From JBBRBB01 sp038206235 (GTDB taxonomy: Bacteria > Bacteroidota > Bacteroidia > Chitinophagales > Chitinophagaceae), in NCBI GenBank assembly GCA_038206235.1, contig JBBRBB010000003.1:1-64000 (forward strand): a stretch of 64,000 nt of DNA, read 5' to 3'. Both the position numbers and the translations under genes were made by a program. How positions within the stretch are numbered: position 1 is the stretch's first letter; every line of letters starts with the position of its first letter. This document shows positions 50,378-59,609 of this stretch, in pieces. Under the pieces are notes generated by a model. That model had not been told where the DNA came from and made no database searches. It was given only the letters and a program-made list of their open reading frames with translations.

Positions 50378-51247
50378 CTAAAGATAAACTCTCAGGCTGC
50401 CGCACCTCTCCGTTGATTTTAATTTGTCAATCGCCTTGTCTTTTATTTGCCGCACTCTCTCTCTTGTAAGATGAAAATGCTGGCCTATATCTTCGAGTGT
50501 TAGCGGATACTCTACACCAATGCCAAAAAAATAACACAAAACATTTTTTTGTTTTTCTGTTAAAACATGCAGTAATCTTTCTATGTCTTTTTGCATAGAC
50601 TCGCAATGGGTTAATTGCATATCAGCTCTTTCAGCATTTGGATTTTCAAGCACATCAACCAGTGTAAATTCTTCATGGTTACCAGATGGATTATCTACAC
50701 TAATATGCCTGCTCACAACATTAAGAGCTGCTACTACTTCATCCTTTTCAATTTCAAGAAATTCGGCAAGCTCTTCTGGTGTTGGCTCACGCTCATATTC
50801 CTGCTCGAGTAACTGAAATGCACGGTTTAGCTTTTTAGTGAGGTCAACCTTGTTTGCCGGCAGGCGCACAATTCTGCTCTGCTCAGCAAGCGCCTGCATT
50901 ATGCTTTGTCTTATCCACCATACAGCATAAGAGATAAATTTGAATCCCTTGGTTTCATCAAACTTTGAAGCGGCTTTTAATAATCCAATGTTGCCCTCAT
51001 TTATAAGGTCGCATAATGATAAGCCCTGGTTTTGATATTGCTTGGCAACAGAAACCACAAAGCGAAGATTGGCTTTTATAAGTTTTTCAAGAGCCCGCTC
51101 ATCTCCTGATTTAATTTTTCTTGTTAAGGCTGCCTCATCATCCGGATGCACCAGAGCGAGTTTGCTGATTTCTAACAGGTATTTCTCAAGACTTTGAGAT
51201 TCACGGTTAGTAATTGATTTGGTAATCTTTAATTGACGTAAGCTCAT
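50378..51247 (-). CDS. Sigma-70 factor, RpoD-like with divergent region 3/4
   Basis: A 289-residue primary-type sigma factor, the usual short length in Bacteroidota. The beginning MSLRQLKITKSITNRESQSLEKYLLEI, region 2 (LRFVVSVAKQYQNQGLSLCDLINEGNIGLLKAASKFDETKGFKFISYAVWWIRQSI) and the -35-type helix-turn-helix (LTLEDIGQHFHLTRERVRQIKDKAI) are all visible. Other stretches differ from the RpoD sequences I recall: VRLPANKVDLTKKLN, NPSGNHEEFTLVDVLENP and LTHCESMQKDIERLLHVL. It may therefore be a second, specialised RpoD paralogue rather than the primary factor. That comparison is from memory. Confidence 0.85.
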   Translation of the reverse strand: MSLRQLKITKSITNRESQSLEKYLLEISKLALVHPDDEAALTRKIKSGDERALEKLIKANLRFVVSVAKQYQNQGLSLCDLINEGNIGLLKAASKFDETKGFKFISYAVWWIRQSIMQALAEQSRIVRLPANKVDLTKKLNRAFQLLEQEYEREPTPEELAEFLEIEKDEVVAALNVVSRHISVDNPSGNHEEFTLVDVLENPNAERADMQLTHCESMQKDIERLLHVLTEKQKNVLCYFFGIGVEYPLTLEDIGQHFHLTRERVRQIKDKAIDKLKSTERCGSLRVYL

Positions 51248-51546
51248 AGGTAGTTTGTTTTTATAGGTACGAATAATAATATCTTAAAAATTATTACTGC
51301 TGTAAGCGGCAATAAAATTTTTGGTTGCAAATTTTTTTTAAAAGGAATTGGAAAATCTTTTTTTGAGGGGCTTTTAGCGTTTTCTTCTTTGAGGGAGAAG
51401 ACCGAAGACGAGGCAATTTATACCAAAGAAATAATCTTTCCAAAAAAATTTTAAGAATGCCGGTAAACAAAGTAAAATAAACAATCACCTATTCAAAACG
51501 GCAGCACTTTTTCCAAAGTGTAATATCAATACGCTAAAGAATTAAT
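51248..51546. other. Intergenic region, no gene seen
   Basis: This AT-rich gap of about 300 bp lies between the sigma factor leader and the end of the first giant surface protein gene. The 64-residue minus-strand frame within it is Leu/Lys/Phe-rich and not believed. Confidence 0.5.
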
Positions 51547-54500
51547 TTATCTTATCACCAATTTTTTATTACTGTTATAATCGTTGCTTATTACCTTAAC
51601 CTGGTAAACGCCTGCAGCAATGCCTGGGGGCAACTCAATTGACTGCGATGCACTGCCGCCTGTATGCTCTATGGCTTTGCTAAATACAAGCCTTCCTTTT
51701 GCATCATAGATTAAGAGATTATATTTTGCAGCAGCCATATTAGTCATTTGTAAAGTGAACCTTCCATTACTTACAGGATTCGGATAAATTGTAATGGATG
51801 CACCACCGTTGGCATTTATAGGCACATTTATAATTTGTGTATAATAGATTGCGCCATTTTTATCGAGCACTTTTATGCGGTAATAATTATTTCCAGTGTT
51901 GGGCTTCTGGTCTGCAAAACTGTAATCAGCAGAGGAGCCTGTATTTTTTGCTGCAATATTTCCAAGCATAGTAAACACTCTTGCATCTGCACTTCTTTCC
52001 ACTTCGTAATGGTCAATATCAATTTCATTAAGAGCAGTCCATGCAAGCTGCACAGCGTTTTCCTGCTGCCATGCTTTAAAGCCAATGATGTTTACAGGTA
52101 GAATATATCCGGCAGAATTGATTACAGAAAAGCGTGTGAAAGTATTAATGCCCTGCGTTGCATTAAGATAATCAGGGCTTACACCATATGAGTATAATCC
52201 ATAAATCTCTGTTCCATTTGCTGAGCCTATAAAATTTTGTTTATCGGCGCCATTAGAAATGTTTAGAAATAAATTGGAATTATTTTCCTGCACCAGATGA
52301 ATATCTGTATAGTCAAAACCCGTTTCTACTTCATCTTCAGAAAGAGGAAAGTTTGCAGGGTCTCTTTTTGTAAAATACAACTGCATGGTTGCTTTGTTTC
52401 CACTGCCGGCATTGGTTGCATTTACATACCAGATGCGGTTTACACGGGCATTTGGTGTATTGCCAATATCGCCTTTGCCAACCACAACAGTGAAATCATT
52501 CGCTGAACCAGTGAAATTATTTATCATCATGCGGTTGGGCGATTTATAATCTGAACTAACAGGGAAAACTATATTTGTATTTGTGCCGCCGATATTATTT
52601 ATTTTAAATCCCTGCGAGCCATTGGTTGCATCGGTTACACTATCTGCTGTGCATGTGCATATATAACTGTCAGTGTAAGTTGCCGGTGCTGTATAAGCTC
52701 CCGTTCTGTCGTAAGTAAGCAGCTTATGATTCGTTCCTAAAATTCCATTAGTTAGTGTAAGATTGCTGATAGATAAATTTGTTCCCAATAATGCTGCGGC
52801 ATTTTGACCAACACCGGAACGATTCAAAGTAAAATTGTTGAGCGTTTGACTTCCTGATGTAAAATTTAAAATACCCACACTTGATGAAGAACCGAGAACG
52901 CTAAGATTAGAAGAAGATGAACCTGTAAGTGTGCCGCTGCCGGTGATTGTGCCATTTAATGTGAGGGTGTTAGAGCCAATGGTAAGCGCATATCCCGGGG
53001 CAACATTTAAAATATTATTCACAATCATATTACCTGTTTGCGCAATGCTGTTAATCACTCCAACATTATTAAACGTTCCTTTTTGCAACGTAATAGTTTG
53101 AACTTCTCTTCTTATTAATGCTGTGGTGGTAGAAGTTGTAACCCCATCATTCCATACACCATTAGCTGTGGTAAAATAGGCAAAGAGTGATGTATCTGCA
53201 TTTCTTATCTCCACTCTTCTTACACCATTCATATTAATAGTACCAACAGGAACAACTGCTGCAAAATCTCCGGTAGTACTGGTTCCGGTTTGAGAAAAAA
53301 CATCAGCAATAGCTGTTGGTAAATTTGCCGTATTAGTCGTTGTAGTAGTAGGTGTGGTTGTACGCACCTGGTAAGAATAAAGCGGGTCACCTGTGCCTGC
53401 TTGATTATCATACAACAAAGCATACTTGCCTGAAAAAGCAGCAGATGAAATGCCCTTAATAAAAGCGCCATCATCAGTTGCAACTGCAGTAAGTGGGGTA
53501 GGTGCAATATCAAGGCAAGTAATTGTTTTAGTGCCTATAAACGAAGGAGAGCCTGGAAAAGTAGAGCCACTCTTTATATAGCGTACTCTTAAGTTGAAAA
53601 TATCTCCCGGATAGAAGCGGCTTGCATTTCCTGATGGCTGTATATAAAACCAAACCGGGCCGCTGCTTTTAAGTGAATTTGTAGTAAAAGCATTAATTAT
53701 TTTAGTTGCAAAAAATACGTTTGTCTCCCATTCAACCCCTGCGCCATTAGAAGAACTTGCCTCTGATGTTAAACCAAATCCAATACCCACATCATACGCT
53801 GTCGAGGCAAGGAGGTTATCGAACTGTAAACAAACAGCAATTGTTGCCCTGTTAGTATTAGAGCCCGAATCAGTTTTACTCCCTATATATTTCGGAACAA
53901 ATAATTCCGTGATAGTCGCTACTGGCAGAAATGTTGTTGCATTGGCCGATACTCCAGAAGAATAAGTTGTAGTGCCGTCATAAGACCATGCTTTATAAAA
54001 ATAAGTTGTATTGGCTAATAAAGATGTATGATTAAAGGTACCGGCAGGGCCCTTATATATAATAGTTCCTCCGCCTGTAATAGTATTGCCTGTACTGTAA
54101 GAGGTACCATTAACAGGTGTACCAAACAAATTGTTTAGCGTATAAGCTATAATAATATTATCACCTGCAATATTAGCTGCAGATGTAACATTTATTGCTG
54201 AAGAGCTTACAGCAGTAGCATAAAATATAGTTGGATTCTGCACTGTTGAAGCAAGACCTACTGAAAGACTCACTTTTATATCATCCACTTTCCAGTTGGC
54301 AACCCCCGCATTGTTTGAGCCGCCAAATCCGTAAATTCTATAGGTAATAGCTGTTCCCGATGCACTTGTAGTAACTATGGTAACAGGGCTTTGCAATGCC
54401 CATGTGCTGTTGGCAGTTAATGTTCCGCTGGCAATAGCGGGAGAGCCATAGCTATTTAAGCTGGTTCTTATTTCGAAATTAAGAGGACCCGTTCCTGTTG

Positions 54501-56190
54501 AACGGGAACCAAAACTAATACTGGCAACACTAACAACATATCCCGGGTCTGGAGTTAATGTAAATTCGAAATACGCATTTATAGCAGTATTTAATATGGC
54601 GCCCGCCTTGGCCGAAACCTGTGCATTATATTGACCTGATGCATTTGTATATCCTGATGATGATGATGCATTACTTAGCATGGTAACAACACCGCCATTA
54701 TTATTCCCCTGCGAAACAGCACCAATAGTAAGATTGCTTACAGGTACACCACCTGTAGCATTCGCTGTTGAAGTGCCCGATGCATCTTCAAACTGCCATG
54801 TAACCGCAGAAGGTATTTGCACTGTAAGCGTTCCTGTGTTGCTGGTGCCTGTGCAGCCTGTAATGCCATTCGTAATAATACACCTGTAATAATATGAGCC
54901 AACCGATACATTGATATCTGTGATTGTGGTTAAGGTGGAGGTAGTGTTGCCTGAGTACGTAATGCTAACAGGAGTTTGATCCACAACATTGGCCCAGCCG
55001 GTGCTGCCATTTGCGCTGTATTGCCATTGATACGTTGGGCTTGATGCAGAGGTAGTAACAGAAAAAGTTGCATTGTTGCCTGCGCTGATTGTTTGATTGG
55101 ATGGCTGCGCTGAAATTGTAACACCATTGATAATTATATTACTTCCATTATCTGTTCCATAAGCTACAGGATTGCTTGAGACAACTCTTATGCGATAACC
55201 GTTGCCTGCTGTTAATCCGGAAGGGATTGTTGCAGGGACAGTTCCGGAATTTGCATTGGATAATAAAGTTCCGATATTAGTAGGTGAAGCAAAAGAACCA
55301 CTGCTGCTTGAAAGCTGCGCAGTATAAATATTAGCTGCATTGAATGTTCCTGTTGATGTGAATGATACTGAAATTCCTGTACTTGCATCATTACAAAACG
55401 GACCATAAGATGCAGGTGTTGTAGTAATGGTATTCGATGCACCCGCATAATTTGCAACCAATGAAAAATTATCTATGCCAAGTGCCTGCGCATTTGCGGG
55501 ATTAGGTCCACTAGCTACAGAATAACTGAAGGCAAGATATATAGCACTACTTACACCCACTGATATGGAAAGTGTTTGACCCGTTACGTTGACGGTTGCG
55601 CCAGGTGCAGATGAATATCCATTATTGGTTGCGTCTGCAGCAAATGTTGTTAGAAATGAAGCTCCCGCCTGAGTGTAAGTAATGTCATCCGTTGAATAAT
55701 ACATTTGAACACGGAAACCTGCTGCATTTGTACCCTCCCTGTATTTTTCTACATCATAGCTTATCGTAAAATCTGTAATAGTAGTTGTGCCATTGTTTAC
55801 TAACCAAACATAAGCGTTTCCGCTTTTTGTACCACTGCTTGAAGAAAGCCCTCCTAAAGCCCTGTCAGTTGCGCTTGCTGCAGCGCCTGCTCCAAAATTA
55901 TAAATTCCATTGCCTGCACTGCTTGACATGAGGTTTCCTGCTCTTGAGTCGGTGGTTGAAACTCCCGCCGCATAAGTACCTAATGTACGAACTACATTTT
56001 GTTTGTCCACTTTCCAGTTTGCGGGTACTGTAGCAATTGTGGAAACACCCATTCCATCAAAATTCTCTGCAGCAGTATTAAAGCCATTGTTTAGTGAATA
56101 TTGGGCATAGCAATTTGAGAAGGTCACAAGCAAGATAGAAATTGATAAGATTATCTTGTAATATTTTCTAAAGGAGCAGTACGGTATCAT
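51547..56190 (-). CDS. Giant T9SS cargo protein, copy 1
   Basis: A 1547-residue exported protein with a signal peptide (YYKIILSISILLVTFSNCYAQ, residues 10-30). An N-terminal lectin-like beta-sandwich (to about 250) is followed by repeated Ig/Fn3-like modules rich in Ser, Thr and Gly. A module starting ITELFVPKYIGSKTDSGSNT (about 745) and a block LTLNGTITGSGTLTGSSSSN (about 1090) follow. The C-terminal T9SS type A sorting domain is VYQVKVISNDYNSNKKLVI after IYPNPVSNGRFTLQMT. The last 430 residues are close to those of the next two genes. Probably secreted or bound to the cell surface; adhesion or polymer binding is conceivable but not shown. Confidence 0.88.
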   Translation of the reverse strand: MIPYCSFRKYYKIILSISILLVTFSNCYAQYSLNNGFNTAAENFDGMGVSTIATVPANWKVDKQNVVRTLGTYAAGVSTTDSRAGNLMSSSAGNGIYNFGAGAAASATDRALGGLSSSSGTKSGNAYVWLVNNGTTTITDFTISYDVEKYREGTNAAGFRVQMYYSTDDITYTQAGASFLTTFAADATNNGYSSAPGATVNVTGQTLSISVGVSSAIYLAFSYSVASGPNPANAQALGIDNFSLVANYAGASNTITTTPASYGPFCNDASTGISVSFTSTGTFNAANIYTAQLSSSSGSFASPTNIGTLLSNANSGTVPATIPSGLTAGNGYRIRVVSSNPVAYGTDNGSNIIINGVTISAQPSNQTISAGNNATFSVTTSASSPTYQWQYSANGSTGWANVVDQTPVSITYSGNTTSTLTTITDINVSVGSYYYRCIITNGITGCTGTSNTGTLTVQIPSAVTWQFEDASGTSTANATGGVPVSNLTIGAVSQGNNNGGVVTMLSNASSSSGYTNASGQYNAQVSAKAGAILNTAINAYFEFTLTPDPGYVVSVASISFGSRSTGTGPLNFEIRTSLNSYGSPAIASGTLTANSTWALQSPVTIVTTSASGTAITYRIYGFGGSNNAGVANWKVDDIKVSLSVGLASTVQNPTIFYATAVSSSAINVTSAANIAGDNIIIAYTLNNLFGTPVNGTSYSTGNTITGGGTIIYKGPAGTFNHTSLLANTTYFYKAWSYDGTTTYSSGVSANATTFLPVATITELFVPKYIGSKTDSGSNTNRATIAVCLQFDNLLASTAYDVGIGFGLTSEASSSNGAGVEWETNVFFATKIINAFTTNSLKSSGPVWFYIQPSGNASRFYPGDIFNLRVRYIKSGSTFPGSPSFIGTKTITCLDIAPTPLTAVATDDGAFIKGISSAAFSGKYALLYDNQAGTGDPLYSYQVRTTTPTTTTTNTANLPTAIADVFSQTGTSTTGDFAAVVPVGTINMNGVRRVEIRNADTSLFAYFTTANGVWNDGVTTSTTTALIRREVQTITLQKGTFNNVGVINSIAQTGNMIVNNILNVAPGYALTIGSNTLTLNGTITGSGTLTGSSSSNLSVLGSSSSVGILNFTSGSQTLNNFTLNRSGVGQNAAALLGTNLSISNLTLTNGILGTNHKLLTYDRTGAYTAPATYTDSYICTCTADSVTDATNGSQGFKINNIGGTNTNIVFPVSSDYKSPNRMMINNFTGSANDFTVVVGKGDIGNTPNARVNRIWYVNATNAGSGNKATMQLYFTKRDPANFPLSEDEVETGFDYTDIHLVQENNSNLFLNISNGADKQNFIGSANGTEIYGLYSYGVSPDYLNATQGINTFTRFSVINSAGYILPVNIIGFKAWQQENAVQLAWTALNEIDIDHYEVERSADARVFTMLGNIAAKNTGSSADYSFADQKPNTGNNYYRIKVLDKNGAIYYTQIINVPINANGGASITIYPNPVSNGRFTLQMTNMAAAKYNLLIYDAKGRLVFSKAIEHTGGSASQSIELPPGIAAGVYQVKVISNDYNSNKKLVIR

Positions 56191-56234
56191 TTCAAAACTT
56201 GGTATTAATGCAGAAAATTACAAAAAACAGAATG

Positions 56235-56266
56235 CAAATTTACTTTCGGGGATTTTAAAGTTACAA
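56235..56266 (-). promoter_or_regulatory. Promoter of giant T9SS cargo gene 1 (TTG-N21-TAAATTTG)
   Basis: The minus strand reads TTG, 21 bases, TAAATTTG, matching the Bacteroidota -33/-7 pair. The box ends about 44 bases before the ATG. The same motif and spacing occur upstream of the second paralogue (59412-59443), with further similarity in between (TAACTTTAAAAT). Confidence 0.6.
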
Positions 56267-56344
56267 TTTATATATTAATCGTTCATTAAAACTTATTCAA
56301 TCCCAGAATATTAAACTCTTCTGCCTAAAAATGGATGTCAATCT

Positions 56345-59300
56345 TTAATTCACTGTTATCACTAATTTTTCTTCAAAGTTATAATCCTTACTTATCAACC
56401 TTACCTCGTACACACCAGCCGCCACGCCTGTAGTCAACTCAATTGCCTGCGATGCACTGCCGCCTGTATGCTCTATGGTTTTGCTGAATACAAGCCTTCC
56501 CTTTTCGTCATAGATTAAGAGATTATATTTTGCAGCAGGCAGATTAATCATCTGTAAAGTGAACCGTTTATTAATCACAGGATTTGGATACATTGCAATG
56601 GATGCACCACCGTTGATATTTATTACCACATTAATAATTTGAGTATAATAAATGGCGCCATTCTTATCGAGCACTTTTATGCGGTAATAATTATTTCCTG
56701 CGTTGGGCTTATAGTCTGCAAAACTGTAGTCGGCAGATGAGCCTGTATTTTTTGCTGCAACATTTCCAAGAATGATAAACCCTCTTGCATCTGCGCTTCT
56801 TTCCACTTCATAATGGTCAATATCAATTTCATTAAGAGCCGTCCATGCAAGCTGCACAGCGGTCCCCTGTTGCCAGGCTTTAAAGCCAATAATGTTTACG
56901 GGCAAAATATATCCGGTTGCATTGATTACAGAAAATTTGATGAAAGTATTAATGCCCTGTGTTGCGCCAAGATAATCGGGACTTACTCCATAGCTATACA
57001 AACCAAAAATTTCTGAGCCATAAGGATAGGTCATAATATTAGAAAAATCCTGTTTGTCGCTTCCATTGGAGATGTTTAGAAATACATTAGAATTATTTTC
57101 CTGCACAAGATGAATATCCGTGTAATCAAATCCGGTTTCCACTTCATCTTGGGATAAAGGGAAAGGGCTAATGCTCCAGTTCCTCTTTGTAAAATATAAA
57201 CGCATAGTTGCGTTGTTTCCAGTACCTGTGCTGGTTGCATTTACATACCATATACGATTTACACGGGCATTAGCAGTATTGCCAATATCGCCTTTACCAA
57301 CCACAACTGTAAAATCATTTGCTGAGCCATTGAGATTATTTATCATCATCCTGTTCGGTGATTTGTAATCTGAAGAAACCGGGAAGAAAATATCTGTATT
57401 TGTTCCCCCAACATTATTTATTTGAAATCCTTGCGTGCCGGTTATTGCATCGGTTACTGCTAAACTATCGCAGGTGCAGATATAACTGTCTGCCGGGCTT
57501 GCAGGCGGAGTATAAATTCCTCCCGTGTTTGTGTAAGTAAGTAATTTGTGATTGATTCCTAAAATTCCATTCGTAAGCGTAAGACTTTTTATAGTGAGAT
57601 TTGTTCCCAGCAATGCTGCTGCCTTTTGGCTTAACCCTGTACGGTTTATCGTAAGATTATTCAGGGTTTGATTGCCTGTGCTAAAATTAAGAATGCCAAG
57701 AGTATTTGTTGATGCACCGCCAACCGTAAGGTTAGAATTATTTGAACCATCCAGCCTGCTTGAATTCGTAATGGTTCCATTCAGTGTAAGTGTGTTATTA
57801 TTTATATTTAATCCAGCGTTTGAAAAAATATCCAGCGTATCACTCACAGTCATGTCTCCTGTTTGTGCAAGATTAGCGAATATGCCCACATCATCAAATG
57901 TTCCTTTCAGTAAAGAAATTGTTTGCACATTCGCTCTGGGAATTGTGGTTGTGTTTTGTGTGAGAGCGCCATCATCCCATATACCATTTGTTTTTGTGAA
58001 ATAAGCAAAGATGGAGTTGTCAGCATTTCGCACTTCAATTCGTTTCACACCGGCATTATTATTTGCGCCTATGGGAATAACCATCGGTGCATCACCGGGA
58101 TTTGCAGTACCTGCCCCGCCGCTTGTTTGATAAATATCATTTATAAGAGTTGGTAATTCTGATTGGGAAGATTGATTAGCAGTAGTTGCTCTGCATTGAT
58201 AAGAAAATAGAGGGTTTCCAGTTCCTGTGCTGTTATTATACCCAAGTATATATTTCCCTGACAATAATGATGAAGAAGCAATTTTAAGATAAGCGCCATC
58301 ATCCGTTGTGGCTGCAGAATAAGTAGTATTAGCGCCAGCGTCAAGTGTGGTTAGTGAATCAGGAGTTTCAAAATTTATGGTGGAAGAAAAAGAACCACCA
58401 CTTACCCGGTAAGCAAATCTTATTTTCAGATTGTTGCCGGGATTAAATCTGGCATTCCCTGATGGTTGCAAAAAAGCCCAAAAAGGACCTGAACTGCCTG
58501 CTGCATTGCTTGTAAAAGCACTTGTGTAATTTCCAAAACCCGATGCAGTAAATAAGGAGCCATTCCACATTAAACCACTAAGGTTCGATATGCTATTTCC
58601 ATCCAGGGTTAATGCAAAACCATATCTTAAATCATAAGTTGTGCTTGCGCTTAAATTATCAATTTGAAAACAAACGGCTATTGGAGTTCTGCCTGTGTTA
58701 GTGCCCGATACCGGGCTACCTGCTATATACTTAGGTACTACCAGTTCTGTAAATGTTGCTAATAATAACGTTCCGGTATATACCACAAAATCATCAATGC
58801 GATAATTACCATTTGTATTCGTTCTTGTGAAAGTCCATCTGAATCTCAGGTTAGGCTGCCCATTTGCTGTCGGCGGCAAAATGATTGAGACGCCGCTATT
58901 AATAGCTCTCCATGTTGAATTGTTAGCAACATTACCGGGAGTAATATTATTCCATGTGATTCCATTACTGCTCCATTCAAAAAGAATCGTTCCTGTATAA
59001 GAGTTGGTTTCTCTTGCGCCATAAGTAACTTTTATTCCGGAATATCCCACTGTACTAATAACACCCGTTACAGTTAAGACTGCAGTACCGATAGTTGAAC
59101 CGGGATATCCATCTGTAACATTGGAACCTGCTGAAGCAGAAGTACCGGAAGGTAATGTATAGCCGTTTGAAGCGGATGATGTATTTACAGTTAAATTAGT
59201 TGACTGGGCTCCGGAAGCAGACCATCCTGCGGGAAAAGATGTGCCTGTTCCAAAGTCTTGTATATAGATAATAGTTGTCTGTGCTTTTGCAAATTGAAAA

Positions 59301-59368
59301 ATGAGGGTGTATAAGATTATGAATAGTAAATATTTTCTTGTCGCCATCAAGGAACGAAGCGGTATCAT
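56345..59368 (-). CDS. Giant T9SS cargo protein, copy 2
   Basis: A 1007-residue exported protein from the ATG at 59368, which gives MIPLRS like the MIPYCS of copy 1. The frame is open to 59383 and MATRKYLLFIIL at 59347 is a third option. After the signal (to about AKAQ) comes a beta-sandwich domain (about 35-205). A module beginning FTELVVPKYIAGSPVSGTNT follows, then LTLNGTITNSSRLDGSN. The C-terminal region of about 430 residues resembles copies 1 and 3 and ends in a T9SS sorting domain (GVYEVRLISKDYNFEEKLVITV). It is 153 bp upstream of copy 1, with its own promoter. Confidence 0.85.
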   Translation of the reverse strand: MIPLRSLMATRKYLLFIILYTLIFQFAKAQTTIIYIQDFGTGTSFPAGWSASGAQSTNLTVNTSSASNGYTLPSGTSASAGSNVTDGYPGSTIGTAVLTVTGVISTVGYSGIKVTYGARETNSYTGTILFEWSSNGITWNNITPGNVANNSTWRAINSGVSIILPPTANGQPNLRFRWTFTRTNTNGNYRIDDFVVYTGTLLLATFTELVVPKYIAGSPVSGTNTGRTPIAVCFQIDNLSASTTYDLRYGFALTLDGNSISNLSGLMWNGSLFTASGFGNYTSAFTSNAAGSSGPFWAFLQPSGNARFNPGNNLKIRFAYRVSGGSFSSTINFETPDSLTTLDAGANTTYSAATTDDGAYLKIASSSLLSGKYILGYNNSTGTGNPLFSYQCRATTANQSSQSELPTLINDIYQTSGGAGTANPGDAPMVIPIGANNNAGVKRIEVRNADNSIFAYFTKTNGIWDDGALTQNTTTIPRANVQTISLLKGTFDDVGIFANLAQTGDMTVSDTLDIFSNAGLNINNNTLTLNGTITNSSRLDGSNNSNLTVGGASTNTLGILNFSTGNQTLNNLTINRTGLSQKAAALLGTNLTIKSLTLTNGILGINHKLLTYTNTGGIYTPPASPADSYICTCDSLAVTDAITGTQGFQINNVGGTNTDIFFPVSSDYKSPNRMMINNLNGSANDFTVVVGKGDIGNTANARVNRIWYVNATSTGTGNNATMRLYFTKRNWSISPFPLSQDEVETGFDYTDIHLVQENNSNVFLNISNGSDKQDFSNIMTYPYGSEIFGLYSYGVSPDYLGATQGINTFIKFSVINATGYILPVNIIGFKAWQQGTAVQLAWTALNEIDIDHYEVERSADARGFIILGNVAAKNTGSSADYSFADYKPNAGNNYYRIKVLDKNGAIYYTQIINVVININGGASIAMYPNPVINKRFTLQMINLPAAKYNLLIYDEKGRLVFSKTIEHTGGSASQAIELTTGVAAGVYEVRLISKDYNFEEKLVITVN

Positions 59369-59411
59369 TTCAAAAGTCAGCATTCATCAAAAATTTACAG
59401 AAGTAAAAAAG

Positions 59412-59443
59412 CAAATTTACTTTGGATAATTTTAAAGTTACAA
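59412..59443 (-). promoter_or_regulatory. Promoter of giant T9SS cargo gene 2 (TTG-N21-TAAATTTG)
   Basis: The motif and spacing are the same as at 56235-56266. About 45 bases separate the -7 box from the ATG. Conservation of box, spacing and flanks between diverged leaders supports a real promoter. Confidence 0.6.
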
Positions 59444-59609
59444 TTCACATAGCAAGCATTCATTAAAAATATCTCACCAAAAAAATAATATCAAGAGCCA
59501 AAACTTAATGTTACATGTACATTATCTCAGGGTCAATGCCAAAAATTTAATATCACAAACTCATCATCTTACAGGAGTTATAATTTATCTGATGTCAACA
59601 TGCCAAAGT

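Noticed and set aside
53229..55457. Minus-strand frames rich in Leu, Met and Gln inside the giant T9SS gene
   Set aside because: They are frame-shifted readings of Ser/Thr/Ala-rich coding DNA.
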